In this document: positions 11,555-24,185 of the stretch, in pieces | Layout: each line of letters begins with the position of its first letter | Position numbering within the stretch: position 1 is the first letter of the stretch | From: Alopecurus myosuroides | Taxonomy: Eukaryota; Streptophyta; Magnoliopsida; Poales; Poaceae | NCBI GenBank assembly: GCA_028641055.1 | Contig: CM054060.1 | Coordinates: forward strand, 159,962,322 to 160,026,321 | DNA: 64,000 nt | Reading direction: 5' to 3' | Translations under genes and position numbers: made by a program | Notes under the pieces: model-generated | Databases searched by the model: none | What the model saw: the letters and a program-made list of their open reading frames with translations, nothing else | Told to the model about the DNA's origin: nothing

Positions 11555-12209
11555 AGACCTGTCAGACCCCGGACCCAGAGATATACAAACTGTCATGTGC
11601 TCCTAGCAGTGGACCCACAAGGGCTTCAGGGTTACCAGCCCCGGCCGCAACAAACAACGGCAGGCAGACCGGATTCATCAGCACGTAGTCCGGATCCCCG
11701 GTCTACTACTCCTTGTGTCCATGCTAGTCATAACCAGATATGTATACCCAAGCGTCCACGAGTCGGATGAAACTGAAGGAACGGGACCAAAGTTATACAG
11801 AGCTGCTATGTGTCCAGAAAGTGCAACAACAATCGAGGGTTATTGGGGTTACCTCGCCCCAGGCCGGATATCTCCGGCAGGCGGGCTCGGACATGGATCA
11901 TTGGCTCCACAACCCCTCGACTGCGACAACTATGCAGGCATAGCCAAAACTGCATAACAACGGGCTCGAGACCAACAATCGATCAAAGCAGTACTCTAGA
12001 CATGAAAGTTGTATTAAACAAGGCATACTAGAGTAGCTTACACGCAGAGGTTACAGGACCAACATAGGTCATGCAACCCAACATTACAACAAGCAGCGAA
12101 AGCAAAGATGTTGCTATACAACAAGAGAAAAAGGACTAAGAGTCCGAAACATAAGCAACGTAGCCAAACCCATACTACAGATACCAGGCTGCTGCCTGGG
12201 AACCCCTAA

Positions 12210-14275
12210 CTACTCGTCGGCGTCGAGGTAGAACCCCTCTTCAGCTGCATCGCCGAAGTCTGAAACAAAACAACAACGAGGCAAGGTTGAGTACAAAATG
12301 TACTCAGCAAGACTTGGCTTTTAAGGTTCTCTGCATAAAGCCAACTTTGTTTCCAAAGTTGAGGAAGAAAAGCACGTGTAATAGAGCATTTCTAAAACAG
12401 AGGAGGAATCTACTCAACTACTGAGATCATCATGTTCTTTAGTCCACCAAGTACTTTCTCATCCCCAGACTACCTTATGCTACAAGAGTCACCCCTCTTG
12501 ACGTAGTCGAGGAGGCATCCTTCATTCGTTGCCATCAAGTTTTAGTCATTCCGTTAGAGTTGTCTATGATCACAGAATCCGTTGCCAAGTCGTCCATAAC
12601 CGTGGACACGGCTTTCCGAAAGATTTATCCCTGCAGGGGGTACACTTTACCCACACGTGTCAACCGACTCTTAACGCCACACGGTAACGCTCCTCTCTAA
12701 GAGCGCGGCAGAGTGTGGTCGACCACGGCCTTTACCTTGCTTAGCCCTATCCATGAGTCAACCCAAACAGGGCCACCCCATCACCAGGGAGTTGGCCACC
12801 TCCTGACGGCACCTGTTCTGTGAGTCGGGACAAGATCCGTGTACGTCCATCACTTGTCCCGGTCACGCCCTAGTTTTTTCCAAAACATTTTATGACACAC
12901 CCGCAAATGGAAACTTCAATCTACGTGACCCATGGATGTGACTAGACAAGTTAGTTAGCCGAGCGCGGTCTGTTAGGCCCCGCGTATGGCTGTACGTTTA
13001 GTCTTGGCTTCGAAGGCGAGAACTCACACCTAGGGGCATGAACGAGACAAAAACCACAACCCACAGTGGCCTCAACATCCATGCCATGTTAATCATGTTA
13101 ATCAACCATATCAAAGCATAACACCTTTCATACTAGGTCCACGCGTTATCGGCATTTCATCAACCGGATGAAGCAGATCATAAGACTAAGCATGTCTAAG
13201 CATTGAACACACAAGGCTCTACGTTACTCAAACAACCCTAGTCATACTAGGAGGGTAAACAGGTATGAAGGTGACATGTGAGGGGGAGGGGTCATGCAGT
13301 GGATAGGTTAACTCTAACAGACTCAAAACCAAGTTGAATCATATGCATGAGTAAGAGGTTGAAAGACTCAAAACATGGGTGGAGCCATGAGGTTGTGCTT
13401 GCCTGGCTCGTCGAAGGTAGAGCTTGGGTTGTCGTAGAAAGCCGGGTCGACCTCCGGATCTCGGTCTACCGATAGCGAGAAACACCGGAAAGAAGGCAAA
13501 CAATCAATACTTGACGACCGTTCAATGCACAATATGTATGCATGAGTAAAACAATGCAATTGAAATGAAGCTTAAAGGATAGAACAGGAAGCTAGGGTTT
13601 TACGCCGTAGACGACGAACACCGGAGGGGGATAAAACCCTAACATAGAGATGTGACCAAGCTAAGATGCTCAAATGACCTTGGAAACCTCATAGTTGGAT
13701 TGCATTTGTTTCACTGATCAAAATGGTATATTACACTTAATTTTCTATTTTTATTGAATAAAAACTTTATTTTCAATATTTAAATGAATTAAATGTAAAC
13801 TATAAAAGTGGCCTCATTTTAAACCTTACCAAACATGTATGAAAGTGGTATGGATAAATAGCTTACATTTTTAGGAACACATTGCATATTTTTTCATATT
13901 TTTAGGAGTTATAAAATGGAAGTTATTGAATTTCCAAAATTAAACATATTTTCTGTTTTCTGTTTAAATGTGGGGCCCACTGTACAGTTTAAAACGGACA
14001 AAGAAACGCCACTTGGCGCGCCACGTGGGCGGGTGATGTCACGATAACATCACCGTGACCTCACGGGTGGCCGGCCGGTGGCAGGGAGTGGCCGGCCGGT
14101 GGCAGGGAGTGGCCGCCGGTGGCGTTTCCGGCGACCCCCGGAAGCGTGGGTGGTCTCCCTGGAAGCGCCTCGATGAGACGGACGTGAGGGTGGCGGCGCC
14201 GCTGGCTAAAAGTGACCGGCGGCGAGCCGGCGTGGAAGAAACGGCGGCGGGGACCTCGGGTTCCGACGGTCTCAT
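12210..14275 (-). CDS. LTR-internal three-exon small ORF, copy in C 5' LTR (predicted)
   Basis: Same design as in the C 3' LTR. Exons are 14275-14065 (ATG at 14275), 13459-13403 and 12259-12210. Exon 1 is 21 nt longer through a tandem repeat that adds seven codons (PCHRPAT repeated), so the frame is kept. Donors are GTGAGG and GCAAGC; the last acceptor is TTTCAG. In exon 3 the two LTR copies differ at three sites, two of them synonymous. This suggests but does not prove coding constraint. No similarity to a known protein is recognised. Confidence 0.5.
12289..12305 (-). promoter_or_regulatory. Conserved GAGTAC/GTACTC hairpin (C 5' LTR)
   Basis: The stem is identical to the copy at 2907-2923, while one loop base differs. 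The acceptor at 12260 lies 29 bases downstream on the minus strand. Confidence 0.55.
12593..12641 (-). promoter_or_regulatory. Triple palindrome/hairpin block (C 5' LTR)
   Basis: Same three structures as at 3213-3261, unchanged between the two LTRs. Confidence 0.6.
14067..14108 (+). repeat. 21-bp tandem duplication in C 5' LTR
   Basis: Two copies of a 21-base unit (gtggccggccggtggcaggga is the first 21; key part ggccggccggtgg) occur here, against one in the 3' LTR near 4686. It accounts for the LTR length difference and stays in frame with the predicted exon 1. Confidence 0.9.
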
Positions 14276-15031
14276 CGATTTCGAGCGAGGGAAGACGGAT
14301 GGAAGGGATGGGGAGGAGCGTAGGCTCACCAGGAGCACGAGGAGGAGCTCGACGGGACCGGGGGTGGGCGGGGATGGCGGCGCGGTGAAGTAATTCCGGC
14401 GGCCGGCCGCGGAGGAGATGACGCGATTCCGCGCGTCTAGTTCATCCCGGGAGCTCTGCGGGCTCGAGGAGGTAGAGGAGTCGACGGCGACCCCGATGAG
14501 CTCAACGGGGAGGTCGGGGAGGCAGTACAGTGGCGACGACGGCGGATCGCCGGCGGCGGTTCTGTTTCGGGTAGGAGAGAGACAGAGGAGGAGAGGGGGT
14601 CGCGAGTGAGGAGCTCTCTGCGAGGGAGGCCCGATGCGGACGGCTCTTGAGGAGTCTCGGGCATCCACGTCGACAGGGGGTGGAAGCAGGAGGTAGAAGG
14701 CGGCGGCGGTTGCCCTCCTGTCGCCGGACAGGAGGAAGACGACAGGGAAAAACGCGAAAAAACCCCTGGAAAACTGGGAGATATTACGAAGAGGTCCTTG
14801 GAGATTTTTAAAACAAGACCAAAACAGAATTTTGAGGGCCTTTTTGTGAAGCAAAAATTACACAAAAATACTCGTTGGAAAGCTCTTCAAATTTGCCACA
14901 TTTTTAGCACATGGTTGGTTCCATTTGAAAAACTTTGTAGAACAACTTTGTTTGAAACCAGATTAAGTGACTTTCTGATAAATCTCTGATTAAATTTTAA
15001 AAGCAAAATTTTGGTCCATTTTTCGTGCATG

Positions 15032-15036
15032 CATGC
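15032..15036. repeat. Target-site duplication of element B (left copy)
   Basis: catgc is found at 15032-15036 and again at 29887-29891, directly outside the LTR termini of B. Confidence 0.9.
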
Positions 15037-15509
15037 TGTTGCACCCGGACTTCTAGAGGATACTCACCGTACGAACTGAACAGTATTCTGATGGGATTAC
15101 GGGGCTTACCGGCACCCGCGTCCTCTTACGAGTAGGCCAACACTTATGTGTGACAACCCATCGCTACTGTTCACCGTCGATGTAAACTATCCCGTAGAAA
15201 TCAGGACACTACCATTGACGTACTTCATACCATACACACACGGTACGTCAACGGCTTTGAACAAACTGATAACACAACATATCTCTAAGACACAAAAGAC
15301 TGAAATAAGTTGCAACTGGCCCTCACTAGGGCAGAGAATAGCAAATACAATCATCCAGAGGACACATGTCCCAACATAACATCATTACATCTCAGCGGAA
15401 GCATTCAAAGGGTCTGAGTACATACAAATCCAAATAGGCTTAAGAAGCCGGAAACTGAAATAAGACGGAGCCCATCCACGATGTCTCGGATCCTGCCCGG
15501 GTCCGCTAA

Positions 15510-18500
15510 CTACTCGTCAGCAGCCTCGTCAAACTCCACGTAGTAGCCGTCACCTGGATCCTCGTAAGCGTAGTCTGCGGAAACCACAGCCCCAAAGGGG
15601 TCAGTACATAGACGTACTGGCAAGCAAGACTCACAGTTCACCAAAGTGTAACCCGTCAACACCAAGTACAGATGACTTGGGTTCAACGGAAGGAAGGGGA
15701 TATAACAGATGCTGCAACTGGCTGCGCTAACCAACTACAGAGATTCTACCACTTCAGACTAACAGAAAGGAGATAAGATCGAGTATTGTAACCAACTGAA
15801 AGATAACTTCAAACAAACCCATCCTGGACCTCGCCCCTTATCCGAAGAAGCAATCCGAGGATAACTCACACAGTTGGCTTAAAGATGAATCAAGTTATTG
15901 TGACAATAACCCTATTACTAGTCAAGTTGTTAATCATGGGGTGTGAGATTGTGAATCATTAGGTTTAAGTTGTCCTGAGTACTTGTTAGCCAGTACTTTC
16001 ACCAAGTTAACCATAACCGCGGAAAACACGGCTTCTCGAGAAGATTATCCCTGCAGGGTTGCACCAATTTAGCCGTACACGTATGAATAACCCGCCAGAT
16101 GGGATGCCTCCCACCAAGCGGGGCACTCAACACAACTCAACTCTTCTCCGCATCAAGCCCAAAGCACCTTGGGCGCACGGCTAATCGAGCCCAGAAGAAA
16201 ATGGACCCTCATAGCACTCTAAGAACGTGTCCCCCTATATGTCGACTACAAAAGTTCCACCCTGCGCTGGGCTCGCAAAAACATGCATGCGGCAAATGGA
16301 AAACACGAACTAAATGAGATGATTTGGACGAGATGCGAATCGAATCAAATTGAGGGGGGCGCCCATACTCGCTTCCCACATGCGGGTAGTGCGCTCATCA
16401 TGGATCAGTAGACAAGACCCTTTTCCTATTAGGTTCGACACTAGCAGGCCTCAAAACCACACAGGGCCTCCTGTCGGGGCCTTATCATCAAATTATTATT
16501 AAGTAATAACATTAGCATGATTGATTGATTGATTAAACATCGAGCCCCCAGAACATAATGAAGATATAGTATCTGAAAGTAACGGGTAACAGACTCGAGC
16601 AAAACAACCTAAGCATGATAGTAAGACATTGGCTCAAACAATAGGGTTGTAGGAGTGGTGGTGAGGCAATATCAGGGTTAAGGGATTCATGTGATAGGTT
16701 CGTAACAGAAACAACTACCACTAAGGCTAGCAGAAATAGACAACGGAAAGTATCGGTAACCAGGGTTGAAAGGAACACAATGGTTCATGTGAGTGATAAC
16801 TTGCCTGCAAACTCAGCAGCCGGGTACTGAGCTAGATCCTCAGAAGGGGTGCTGTAAAGATCGTCTGTCTCAACGTCGTCGTCTATCCGAGAAGAAGCAA
16901 ACAAACAAGACAGAAATATAAACAATCATTATCATGGCATAGTGCACAATCAAAGATGATGCATGACAAGTTAATGGTTGCATCAAAATAAACTAAGTGA
17001 CATGGTAACACAATTAAGATGGACCCCTATGCAATTTTGAGTTGCATAAGGAAAAGGGACCATGAATTAAGTGGAAACAAATGATTTACACTTAATTATT
17101 ATGTGAAAATTGTTAGCATGATGCATGCATGATGGTAACAACAAAATAACAACAAATAACAAAAAATAGATGCAAGTGATAAAAGGATTTAACAAGTTTT
17201 GGAAATCATTTATTAAGTTTGGAAAGTTTTGGTTACTTAAACATGTCACACAAACAATTGTTGTTTTCACCAAATTAAAGTGTGCAAAACAATTAACAAA
17301 ATTCATATTTGAAAAGAACATCAAATTTTAGTTGGATTACATGTTTCAAATATTGAAATTGGAATTAGGATGAATTTATTATGACTTAAACAATATTAAA
17401 CAAGTTTTAATTGAATTTGAAACAAGTTTGAATATTACTTGAATTTTTATTTATTCAAAACATAATTTCAAACTCATATTTGAAAAGTTCACACTTTGAT
17501 GGTTTGAAAACATATTTTGCATGTTCAAAAATATTTTATATTGAGCAAGTTATGATTTTATCAAATTTAAATGAATTAAACAAGTACTAAATTATTTAGG
17601 CAATTTAAATTATTCAAACCATGAAACAAAAGTTATATTTGAATAGGTTATTCAAAATGGTATGGAAAACATATTTTATTTGTATTTATTGGATTAATAA
17701 TGAATTAGTTATTGAATTTAGCAAATTGCATTTGAATTATTTGAATTCAAATTTGAATTGCATTTTGAAAATTCAAAACAGGAAACAAATGATACCAATG
17801 GATAGACAATCAAATTTAGATTAGTGTGCATATTTTATTTTCATTTATTGGAGTTATAAAACTAATTTTATTTGCCAAATTACTCCAGGGACCCATCTGC
17901 TAAAACAAAGGGCCTAAATTTGAAATCAGAAAGTGTTAAAACGTTTTATACCGCCCTGGAATGCACACCAGACACTGCCAGGGGGGCCCAAGCCTCGCTG
18001 TGCTTGCGTGGCCACATGAGTGACTGACAGGGGGCCCTCCCTGTCAACACTCAGCCGAAAAGAAAAGGTGGGGATTTTATCCCAGGGAGCCAGGGATCGA
18101 ACCCAGCACCCCTCGCTCGCGCTGCGTTAGACTGAACCAGTGCGGTGCGCTGCGTTTCTTGCCAGTCTACCGTGCGCAGTGAGGATAACGTGTTGGACGC
18201 GGATCTGAAACTATCTGACGAACAAACGCTTGTCTGAACGTTGACAGTGAACGGAGTGGCGCACGACGGCGAGCACACGGCGGTGCTGGACGCTGCTGGA
18301 CGCGATCTGGTGGTGCAAGCAGTGTGCAGATGCGAGTGTGCAGGGGGTGACAGAGAGGAGGATCAGACGGTGGCTCACCACCGTTTGCAGAGGGCGCAGA
18401 GGCTCGGTGACGCACGGCTGACGGAGGCGACGGCGGCGTGGAAGAAGACGGCGGCGCGGCTCCCGTCGATGGCGTGCTCCCCTGCGGTGTCCAATCGGAA

Positions 18501-18704
18501 GAGAAGATGGTGGCGAATCGTTTCCAGCACTTAGGTGGGTGCGTGCGTGTCCATGGCTACGGTGGTGTGCACGGGTTCAGACGGTGGCCGCCGGTGAGAA
18601 AGAGCAGAGAGGAGAGACGACGGTGGGAGGTGGCGCTCGATGGCGGAGGCGAGGGGAGAGAGGAAACCTAGGCTAGGGTTAGGTGCCCGGGGTCCGTGGG
18701 GTTC
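15510..18704 (-). CDS. LTR-internal three-exon small ORF, copy in B 3' LTR (predicted, start unclear)
   Basis: Predicted exons on the minus strand are a GC-rich exon 1 ending at 18379 (CGGTG|GTGAGC), exon 2 at 16882-16805 (78 nt) and exon 3 at 15574-15510 (stop TAG). Exon 2 follows GGATAG and encodes an acidic stretch (DDDVETDDLY...EDLAQYPAAEF). It ends GCAG|GCAAGT, the ideal GC-type donor. Exon 3 follows TTTCCGCAG and encodes an acidic tail ending GYYVEFDEAADE. All joins are phase 1, as in C and D. I found no clear ATG in frame in exon 1; the only nearby ATG (18554) opens a seven-codon upstream ORF. Function is unknown, and splicing is inferred. Confidence 0.5.
15602..15619 (-). promoter_or_regulatory. 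CAGTAC/GTACTG hairpin before last LTR acceptor (B 3' LTR)
   Basis: A perfect six-base stem, 27 bases upstream of the acceptor at 15575. The outer pair is C-G here and G-C in element C, a compensating change. In the B 5' LTR (25942-25959) one stem base has mutated. Confidence 0.55.
16011..16060 (-). promoter_or_regulatory. Triple palindrome/hairpin block (B 3' LTR)
   Basis: In sense order: CCCTGCAGGG, CTTCTCGAGAAG and CCGTGTTTTCCGCGG. The second stem has a C-G pair where C has U-A. The third has a U-G pair where C has U-A. Confidence 0.6.
18050..18160 (-). other. tRNA-like box pair in LTR (B 3' LTR)
   Basis: The minus strand has GGTTCGATCCC (18093-18103), which fits a Pol III B-box or tRNA T-arm. 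About 40 bases earlier comes CCGCACTGGTTCAGT, resembling an A-box or D-arm, and a run of T follows. F has the same pair. I could not fold a proper tRNA, so this may be a relic or chance. Confidence 0.3.
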
Positions 18705-18710
18705 TTATAG
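18704..18710 (-). promoter_or_regulatory. TATA-like box of B 3' LTR
   Basis: The minus strand reads CTATAAGAACC in a GC-rich setting about 840 bases into the LTR. It is the best candidate core promoter. The 5' LTR copy is at 29044-29050. Confidence 0.55.
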
Positions 18711-19548
18711 CGCCCGCGGGTGGCTTCTGGCCGTCGGAGCCGCCGTACTGCCGCCGTGGCAGCTCTGGATGAGCTGCCGTACCGCGGGGCGACGGTGGCG
18801 GCCGTTCTAATCGAAACGGTACGCGTGTTAGCGGGCTGGGCCGCGCGCTAGTTAGGCTTAGGTGGGTTTGGGCTGGTTAGGTGACGCGCGCGCGTTTCTT
18901 TCTTCTTTTTCTTTTTCTGTTTTATATTTTTTTTGCAGAAAAACAAATTGGAAGAAAAGGATGGTTTGTAGGTTAGTAAAAATATTAGAAAAATTAGGTT
19001 AAGCTTATTAGGTTAATAGCAAACAAATGCTAACTTTTGTTTTCACAAAGTTTTCAAAATTATTGCTGTTTAGGAATTAAACCAAAATTTGAAGGAATCT
19101 TAATATTAATTAAACATTAATGAAAACATCCATTTTAATAGGGTGACCCCTATGATTTAATTTGATTAAATGAGTATAATTAATTGGTGATTTTCATATA
19201 TATACAAATTGGGTGCTGATTTGAATATTTGACTTGAGTTTGAAAATGATTTGGAATTAATTGATTGAAATAAAGCACCATTTTATTAATTGATCAATAT
19301 TGAAAAATATGACAACAAATGAGTTGTTTTTATTTGAGATTTTTATTTCAAATGTTGTAACAGAGCAAGTATGAAAATAATGTTTGGCTATTGTTTGAAT
19401 TTCAAATGTGAAAACAAGATAAAACAGATGCAAAACAAATAGTAAACAAATGCAAACAAATAATTAAACATGATGACATGATGCAATACTTTGAATTAAA
19501 ACAAGAAATCAAACATTCTAAGGGATATTTCATACTTGGGATGTTACA

Positions 19549-19565
19549 AAACGCCCCCCCTTGAA
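19549..19565 (-). other. Element B polypurine tract
   Basis: The minus strand reads TTCAAGGGGGGGCGTTT directly before the LTR start TGTAACATCC. F has an almost identical tract. Confidence 0.88.
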
Positions 19566-19586
19566 GGAATCGCGCCCCGAGATTCC

Positions 19587-22500
19587 TTACTGAGAAGTGA
19601 AAAGGTCCGGATACTTCTTGCGAAGATCCTCTTCGGTCTCCCACGTTGCCTCTTTATCGGAATGATGCGACCACTGCACTTTCAAGAACTTGGTGCTCTT
19701 GTTGCGAGTCTTACGTTCGGTCTCATCGAGAATATGAACAGGGTGCTCCTCATAAGATAGATCATCTTGCAGTTCAATGGAATCATGATCAACTGCACGA
19801 TCTGGATCTTTGAAACACTTCTTGAGTTGTGACACGTGGAACACATCGTGCACCTTGGATAGTTTTTCTGGAAGTTCAAGACGATAAGCATTTTCTGCCC
19901 GTCTTGAGAGAATGTTGAAAGGACCAATGTATCTTGGTGCAAGCTTTCCTTTCACACCAAAACGATGAGTGCCTCTGAGGGGAGTTACACGGAGATATGC
20001 CTTGTCACCAGGTGCATAGATCATATCCCTGTGCTTGCTATCATAGTAGCTTTTCTGACGAGACTGAGCAATCTTGAGATTGTCACGAATGATACGAACT
20101 TTCTCCTCGGCTTCCTTAACAATGTCAGGGCCTAAGAGTGAACATTCACCAGCTCCAGACCAATTGATTGGACTCCTGCATCTGCGGCCATACAGTGCCT
20201 CAAATGGTGCCATGCCTAGGCTTGCCTGGTAGCTGTTGTTGTAGGAGAACTCAGCATATGGAAGGCAATCCTCCCATTTCATGCCAAAGGAGAGACCACA
20301 TGCTCTGAGCATATCCTCGAGAATCTGATTGACTCTTTCGACTTGCCCCTGAGACTGAGGGTGATAAGCTGTGCTGAACAGAAGTTTGGTGCCCAATGCC
20401 TCTTGGAAACTCTTCCAGAAATGAGAAGTGAATATGCTTCCACGGTCTGAGCTTATTTCCAATGGAACACCATGAAGAGGAACAACCTTTGCTGTGTAGA
20501 GCTTTGCTAACTGGCTAGCTGAGATAGTTTCCTTGACAGCAAAGAAGTGAGCTACCTTAGTGAGACGATCAATAACAACGAAGATTGCATCGTTGCCCTT
20601 TTTGGACTTTGGAAACCCAGTAACGAAGTCCATTTCAATCATGTCCCACTTCCACTCAGGAATTTTCAGAGGTTGGAGTAGACCTGCTGTTTTCTGATGG
20701 ACTGCCTTAACACGTTGACAAACGTCGCATTCAGAAACGTATTGAGCAATTTCACGTTTCATGCCAGGCCACCAATACAGTGTCTTGAGATCCTGGTACA
20801 TCTTTGTACTTCCAGGGTGGATGGAGAGAGGAGTTTCATGAGCCTCCTTGAGAATGATATCCTTGAGACTTTGAATCTGAGGAACTGCAATGCGTCCTTC
20901 GAAGAACACAGTTCCCTTGTCATCAATTGAGAAGGACTTGAATTTATCATTGCCTTCCTTGATGTGCTCTACAATCTTCTTGATTTCAGTATCACAAAGT
21001 TGTTCAGAACGAATCTTGTCCTCGAGAGTTGGACTGGCTGTCAAGCTAGCAAGGTAACCTTGAGGGACAAGACCAAGGTTCAGCTTCTGGAATTCTTCAT
21101 GAAGTGTAGGTTGGCTTTCCATGATCATGAGATTATTGCAATATGACTTGCGATTGAGAGCATCGGCCATAACATTAGCCTTGCCTGGAGTGTAAGAAAT
21201 GGTGAGATCAAAGTCTTTAATCTTCTCAATCCATCTCCTTTGCCTGAGGTTCAGATCTGGTTGAGTGAAAATGTATTTCAGACTCTTATGATCGGAAAAG
21301 ATTTCAGTTTTGTTACCCAACAAGTATTGTCTCCATTTCTTGAGGGCAAACACAACTGCTGCAAGTTCAAGATCATGTGTGGGATAGTTTTGCTCATGTG
21401 GGTTCAACTGACGTGAAGCATAAGCCACAACTTGACGTTCTTGCATAAGAACTGCACCTAGACCTTGAAGAGATGCATCGCAGAATATCTGGAAAGGTTT
21501 GGTAGTATCTGGGCCAACCAGAACAGGTGTGGAAGTGAGTTTAGTCTTCAAGAGATTAAAACTTTCATCACATTGTGGAGTCCAAACGAACTTTTTGTCC
21601 TTCTTTGTGAGATCAGTGAGAGGTTTGGCAATCTTGGAAAAGTTTTGGACGAAACGACGGCAATAGCTAGCCAAGCCAAGAAAACTTCTGACTTGCTTCA
21701 CCGTCTTAGGAGGTTTCCAATCAACAATTGCCTTAACCTTTTCAGGATCAATGGCTATTCCTTTGGCAGAGATGATATGACCAAGGTAAGCAACTTCTGG
21801 AATCCAGAACTCACATTTGGAAAACTTGGCATACAGACGATGCTCGCGAAGTTTCATGAGAGTGAGGTGAAGATGTTCTCCATGCTCTTCCTCAGATTTT
21901 GAGTAGACTAGAATGTCATCGAGATATACCACAACAAACTTGTCGAGGTATTCATGGAAGACAGAATTCATGAGTCTTGAGAATGTCGCCGGTGCATTGG
22001 TGAGACCAAAGGACATGACGGTGTATTCATATAGACCGTAACGAGTGGTGAAAGCTGTCTTAGGAATATCTTCCTTTCTGATTTTTATTTGATGGTAACC
22101 CATCCTCAAGTCCAACTTTGAGAATATTGAGGCTCCAGCAAGCTGATCAAAAAGATCATCGATACGAGGAATTGGATACTTGTTCTTGATGGTTTTCTCG
22201 TTGAGAGGACGATAGTCAACCACGAGTATTTTTGTTTGATCCTTCTTGGCAACAAACAGAGTTGGGCAACCCCAAGCGGAGGAACTAGGCTGAATGTAAC
22301 CTTTCTCCATGTACATATCGATTTGCTCCTTCAACAATTTCAGTTCAGGAGGAGCTATCTTGTATGGATTCTTAGAGATTGGAGCAGTACCTGGTTCAAG
22401 CTCGATCACGAACTCAACTGCTCTGTCCGGAGGCATCCCTGGCAACTCTTCTGGAAAGACGTCAGGGAATTCACAAACCACCGGAACATTTTCAATTGCA

Positions 22501-23975
22501 GGAAGGGGTTTGGCATCGAGGTTGAACAGCTGAACAGAACTTGATCCATATGGAGAATAGACTATCTGGCCCGAAGGGTGAGAGAGAGTTATTGACTTTT
22601 GAGCACAGTCAATTTTAGCTTTGTGGGTCTTCAACCAATCCATACCCAGAATGACATCAATGTCAGAATTTCCCAGCAACATGAGTGAAGCAAGGAATAT
22701 GCGGCCTCCAATTAGGATCTGATTGTCCTTACTTATCTTGGAAGTCAACATTTGCGGTCCCGGAGAGTGAACAGTCATTTGATTGCTTAGCGGAACCACA
22801 ACTAGGTTGTATGCTTTTGCAAAAATCTTTGACACAAAAGAATGCGATGCTCCGGTATCAAACAACACTTTAGCTGGAATAGAGTTTACGGGTAATATAA
22901 CGAGAACGACGTCAGCAGCTTCCTCAGCTTTGTCGGCCTTGATATGATTCACCCTCGCGGTCCTCCCGACAGGCCTGTTGTTGGAGTTGAAGGCTTTAGC
23001 CGGGGGAGCACGAACCATTGCCTGGTTGGTGTTGGGGCGAGGAGGTGGAGGTAGCTGCCTTTGAGTGCACTTATCAGCATAGTGTCCAGTATCCTTGCAC
23101 TTGTAGCAAGTGACGACACGAGAAGGACCTGGCCTTGGCTGCCCCATTGGAACCCTCTGACTCTGCATCTGAGCTGGGTTGGGTGGGCGGGTAGCAAAGC
23201 CTGGAGAAGCTTGGGCATATGGAGCCCTAGTGACAGCAGCATTTGGCACCCAGATGCGGCGCTTCTGCGGAGGGGTGGTCATGTTGGAGGAGGAACCACC
23301 CTCACGCGAGTGCTTACGGGACTCCTCGAACGCCTTGCGCCCATTCTCCTCATTGAGCGCGGTGTTCACGAGCTCCTCGAAGTCCTTGCACCTGATGTTG
23401 GTGAGAGCGTACTTCAGATCCGGGTTAAAACCTCGGCGGAACCTTGCCATCTTCTTGGCTTCAGTGGACACCTCATCACCAGCGTATCGAGCGAGACGAT
23501 TGAACTCGTTCTGGTAGCCAATGACGTCCAGCTTGCCCTGTTTGAGAGAGAAAAATTCCTCACGCATCCTTTCCATGAGACCATCTGGGATGTGGTGCTT
23601 CAGGAAGGCATCCTTGAAACATCCCCAGGTGATAGGATAGCCAGCTCTCATGGTCTGGTAGTTCTCCCACCAGGTAGCTGCCTGACCCTTCAGTAGGTAG
23701 GTGGCATACTTGACTTTATCCTCCTCAGCAATGTGAGAAATGTCCAGAGCCCTGTTCATCTCCTTGATCCAGTCATCAGCATCCAGAGGCTCACGTGTTG
23801 CCACGAAAGCTCTCGGCCCCATGCTCAGAAACTCCTTGATGCTGACTCGCGGAGCATTCTGGTTGTTGTGCTGGTTAGCCTGGATCTGGGCCATCTGAGC
23901 CACGACCTGAGTCATCTGAGTCAACAGCTCCGTGAGCGGAGGTGGTTCAGGCGGGTTGCTCCTTGTTGGCGGCAT
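19587..23975 (-). CDS. gag-pol: Element B Gag-Pol polyprotein (1462 aa, uninterrupted)
   Basis: This single ORF encodes all retrotransposition proteins of a Ty3/gypsy chromovirus. In order: gag domain (about 60-210, ATWWENY); CCHC zinc knuckle (C290, C293, H298, C303); aspartic protease (LFDTGAS, D373); reverse transcriptase (about 510-780, with D622 and YLDD at 684-687); RNase H (D833, E870, D895); integrase zinc finger (H1046, H1053, C1083, C1086) and core triad D1116, D1177, E1213 (35 residues between the last two); integrase C-terminal domain; and a chromodomain-like tail (about 1410-1458, KFLKVQW...[10 protein letters not shown]). Catalytic residues are all present. Small oddities are YCRRF where relatives usually have YYRRF, and [10 protein letters not shown]. 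Length is typical of the lineage. The ATG at 23975 is the first in frame. Confidence 0.95.
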   Translation of the reverse strand: MPPTRSNPPEPPPLTELLTQMTQVVAQMAQIQANQHNNQNAPRVSIKEFLSMGPRAFVATREPLDADDWIKEMNRALDISHIAEEDKVKYATYLLKGQAATWWENYQTMRAGYPITWGCFKDAFLKHHIPDGLMERMREEFFSLKQGKLDVIGYQNEFNRLARYAGDEVSTEAKKMARFRRGFNPDLKYALTNIRCKDFEELVNTALNEENGRKAFEESRKHSREGGSSSNMTTPPQKRRIWVPNAAVTRAPYAQASPGFATRPPNPAQMQSQRVPMGQPRPGPSRVVTCYKCKDTGHYADKCTQRQLPPPPRPNTNQAMVRAPPAKAFNSNNRPVGRTARVNHIKADKAEEAADVVLVILPVNSIPAKVLFDTGASHSFVSKIFAKAYNLVVVPLSNQMTVHSPGPQMLTSKISKDNQILIGGRIFLASLMLLGNSDIDVILGMDWLKTHKAKIDCAQKSITLSHPSGQIVYSPYGSSSVQLFNLDAKPLPAIENVPVVCEFPDVFPEELPGMPPDRAVEFVIELEPGTAPISKNPYKIAPPELKLLKEQIDMYMEKGYIQPSSSAWGCPTLFVAKKDQTKILVVDYRPLNEKTIKNKYPIPRIDDLFDQLAGASIFSKLDLRMGYHQIKIRKEDIPKTAFTTRYGLYEYTVMSFGLTNAPATFSRLMNSVFHEYLDKFVVVYLDDILVYSKSEEEHGEHLHLTLMKLREHRLYAKFSKCEFWIPEVAYLGHIISAKGIAIDPEKVKAIVDWKPPKTVKQVRSFLGLASYCRRFVQNFSKIAKPLTDLTKKDKKFVWTPQCDESFNLLKTKLTSTPVLVGPDTTKPFQIFCDASLQGLGAVLMQERQVVAYASRQLNPHEQNYPTHDLELAAVVFALKKWRQYLLGNKTEIFSDHKSLKYIFTQPDLNLRQRRWIEKIKDFDLTISYTPGKANVMADALNRKSYCNNLMIMESQPTLHEEFQKLNLGLVPQGYLASLTASPTLEDKIRSEQLCDTEIKKIVEHIKEGNDKFKSFSIDDKGTVFFEGRIAVPQIQSLKDIILKEAHETPLSIHPGSTKMYQDLKTLYWWPGMKREIAQYVSECDVCQRVKAVHQKTAGLLQPLKIPEWKWDMIEMDFVTGFPKSKKGNDAIFVVIDRLTKVAHFFAVKETISASQLAKLYTAKVVPLHGVPLEISSDRGSIFTSHFWKSFQEALGTKLLFSTAYHPQSQGQVERVNQILEDMLRACGLSFGMKWEDCLPYAEFSYNNSYQASLGMAPFEALYGRRCRSPINWSGAGECSLLGPDIVKEAEEKVRIIRDNLKIAQSRQKSYYDSKHRDMIYAPGDKAYLRVTPLRGTHRFGVKGKLAPRYIGPFNILSRRAENAYRLELPEKLSKVHDVFHVSQLKKCFKDPDRAVDHDSIELQDDLSYEEHPVHILDETERKTRNKSTKFLKVQWSHHSDKEATWETEEDLRKKYPDLFTSQ

Positions 23976-24185
23976 CCTGAATAGACATGCATTTTAGCAC
24001 AACAACAGAAAAGGATAGACTTGGTAACCGAAAAAGAGATTATTCCGACGCATGAATAGATAACCAACAGGTACATCATCACATGTTCCAATACATCAGA
24101 ATATCCAACACACCAATACATGGTTCGAAAGACAAAGGATAACTAAACATAGCTAGGAATGGATACATCGATACTCCCATGCTCA

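Larger units (their letters stand above)
11560..15036 (-). repeat. Element C 5' LTR, main part
   Basis: It matches the 3' LTR at 2178-5680. It is interrupted after 15036 by element B and finishes at 29892-29938. The interruption sits inside a cgtgcatgcatgc stretch, and catgc is duplicated. Confidence 0.92.
15037..19548 (-). repeat. Element B 3' LTR (4512 bp)
   Basis: It pairs with 25377-29886. In transcript order it holds an AT-rich start, a GC-rich block with a TATA-like box (18704-18709), an AT-rich intron-like stretch, an acidic mini-exon (16882-16805), the hairpin block (16011-16060) and a terminal acidic exon (15574-15510). Confidence 0.93.

Noticed and set aside
14039..14854. 271-aa minus-strand ORF as a gene
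   Set aside because: It is a GC-rich stretch of the C LTR. The 3' LTR copy is not open over the same range, so only the part after ATG 14275 is kept as exon 1.
16011..16060. CRISPR-like or satellite repeat reading of the palindrome block
   Set aside because: There are no regularly spaced repeats; it is one block per LTR and eukaryotic.
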